Part shown: in pieces, positions 62,466-64,000 of the stretch
Numbering within the stretch: position 1 is the first letter of the stretch
Layout: every line of letters starts with the position of its first letter
NCBI RefSeq assembly: GCF_031755915.1
Contig: NC_083379.1
Coordinates: 13,873,501-13,937,500 of the forward strand
Direction of reading: 5' to 3'
DNA: 64,000 nucleotides
DNA from: Ziziphus jujuba
Taxonomy: Eukaryota > Streptophyta > Magnoliopsida > Rosales > Rhamnaceae
The notes under the pieces: model-generated
Seen by the model: only the letters and a program-made list of their open reading frames with translations
What the model was told of the DNA's origin: nothing
The model's database searches: none
Made by a program: the position numbers and the translations under genes

Positions 62466-64000
62466 AGGTCAAAATAGAATAACTAATATTAAGTGAAAAC
62501 CAACCTACTATAACAATTTGCTAAAATAACTTCAAGATAAAATTCTAAGTGCAACTTAACCTATATGGAATTTTAAACCACCAAATGCCATAAATGAATA
62601 GTTACTACCAACCATATGCTACATTTGAACAAAAATCTTTCATGTACGGTTGAAACAAAAAAATATAATTTCGATATGCCTTAGGAACAATGAAAATCAA
62701 TCCAAAACATGTTTATTTCTTTCTTACGATGTCTCAGTCACTACTCACAAGACTTTATGGTCCACTGGGCACATAAATAGCAACATAGCAAAGTAGGTGA
62801 GTGTTCCACATCCTATTATCCATTAGCCAAAGAGCTCCAGATTAAGTGCACTGGTAATTTATTTTATGCTAAAAAAGTTATGGTAGACACATGGCAATAG
62901 GTAGAGAACAATAGTTTTGTGAAAGGGAAAAAAAAAGAAAATTGTCATGGTTTAACAGTGAGACCTCTTAAAAAGACAATGACCAGTTCCAATGCTAATG
63001 AGTTGAAAATGATTTTTATCCCTAGTTCTTCCATCCTTTCAATGGTTCTTTATTCTAAATAACAATTCCAGCAATGATTTTTGTAGGACATTTTTTATTC
63101 GTGATCAGATGATAAGGTTGTAACAGCAATGAAAAGTATAGGCATAATGAGAAGAAAAGAGAAAGAAAATAAATAAATAAATGAAAGAAGAAAAAAGAAT
63201 ACATTTAGGATTTACCACCACTCTACTTGTGGACATGAATAGCTCTTAGGTAACTTTTCTATTTTGATAAGTATCTCTAATACCTCTATCAAATTTAGAT
63301 TTATATCAGGTGCTGCCTTGTCTTTGACAATTGTGCCTGCTTAAACATGTACTCTTTTGCTTCTGCTTCTTCAGAGTTACTCTGTATTGAAGAAAGAAAA
63401 GGAAATATAGAAAATAGATATACCTTCAATTTATATGCTCAGAATAAACTTGATTTATGCATAAAGAATCTTACTAAACCCAAAAAAAAAAAAAAATTCA
63501 TGTTAGAAATTCTATAATAATTGCTAGTATACATATCTTTTTGTGGAAGATTGAAACACATTCACTGGATTGTTCAATGCACAAAGATCCTTCCAAATGA
63601 TAATTAATTTTATTTTTCATCTTCATGTTATACGATGTTTTACATAAAACATTTGAGTTGCATTCAGATTTATGAGTTGACAACTACATGTGTGTATCTT
63701 ATAATCTAGTTTAAATAAGAATTCACTAAACCTTATTGTGAGTGGAGAAGAAAAGGTCTTCATACAAGTCATAAGAATTTTGATTGCTATACATTTATCT
63801 CATTCATTTATGCATGGAACAACTAAAGGAATAATACATTAGTACTGTCACAAAACAAATCAAAAAGTGGTAAGTACTTTCACAAAGGATCAATAGTTTC
63901 ACAAAGCATCAATAGGAATTGTACATTCACTTAGAATAAATAAAGAAAAAGGCATCAATAGAAGCATATGGGCAATCCCCAAATGCATCTTTTTCCCCCC
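62466..64000. other. Unduplicated AT-rich DNA right of the tandem array
   Basis: Not homologous to other parts of the window. No confident gene. On the - strand 63,336-63,212 reads as a short open stretch ending LPKSYSCPQVEWW after an AG (gtttaagcag), with a possible donor GTG|GTAAAT at its end. It might be an exon or gene relic, but I recognise no family. Confidence 0.4.

Noticed and set aside
1..64000. tRNA or rRNA genes
   Set aside because: Only SINE-like A/B-box arrangements were seen; none has a foldable full tRNA with anticodon arm that I could support by eye.

Overview
The window is nuclear DNA of a eudicot plant, probably woody; I cannot name the species. It is very AT-rich, with compact introns using canonical GT/AG sites and many plant repeat families: an RNase H-bearing L1-type LINE, a CACTA element, a TRIM, tRNA-SINE-like elements, a gypsy-like solo LTR, a hAT-like element and a MITE. 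The only host gene family recognised is a GH31 alpha-glucosidase, present three times on the + strand.

Layout. A block of about 17 kb (upstream DNA, five-exon alpha-glucosidase gene, SINE-like element, LINE, TA-rich spacer) is repeated in tandem. Unit A (1-~16,960) carries the only intact gene, 2334-6960, predicted at 906 aa with both catalytic aspartates. Unit B (~16,961-~26,677) carries a second gene whose last exon has one extra T, so about 80 C-terminal residues are lost. Its LINE stops abruptly at ~26,677, where sequence jumps into the upstream region of unit C. Unit C (~26,678-~60,600) carries a third gene with a TAG nonsense codon in exon 2 at 44,906, before the catalytic domain. Unit D (~60,600-62,465) is only upstream sequence and ends at a sharp breakpoint. 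After that comes unduplicated AT-rich DNA with no convincing gene.

Insertions on top of the duplication can be read from paralogous empty sites. They are a TRIM inside the unit A LINE (11,701-12,096, target duplication TCCTT), a hAT-like element upstream of gene 2 (18,509-19,305), a 14.9 kb CACTA element upstream of gene 3 (26,919-41,847, target duplication ATA), a 3.1 kb solo LTR (56,004-59,123, target duplication ATTTA) and a small fold-back MITE (~60,099-60,262).

The CACTA element is the most structured object. It has a decayed Tnp2-type transposase on the - strand and, divergently, a decayed gene joining a Transposase_24-like region to a Ulp1/C48 cysteine protease region on the + strand. 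Between them lie five ~585 bp tandem repeats, with further repeat arrays at both ends. All arrays carry many copies of GCGACGCA and its reverse complement, often as close inverted pairs. Both genes contain stops or frameshifts, so this copy is probably non-autonomous now.

The alpha-glucosidase copies are mosaics of one another, so the family has exchanged sequence by conversion or unequal crossing-over as well as by duplication. One intact copy, one C-terminally truncated copy and one nonsense copy suggest a family in which a single member still carries the function.
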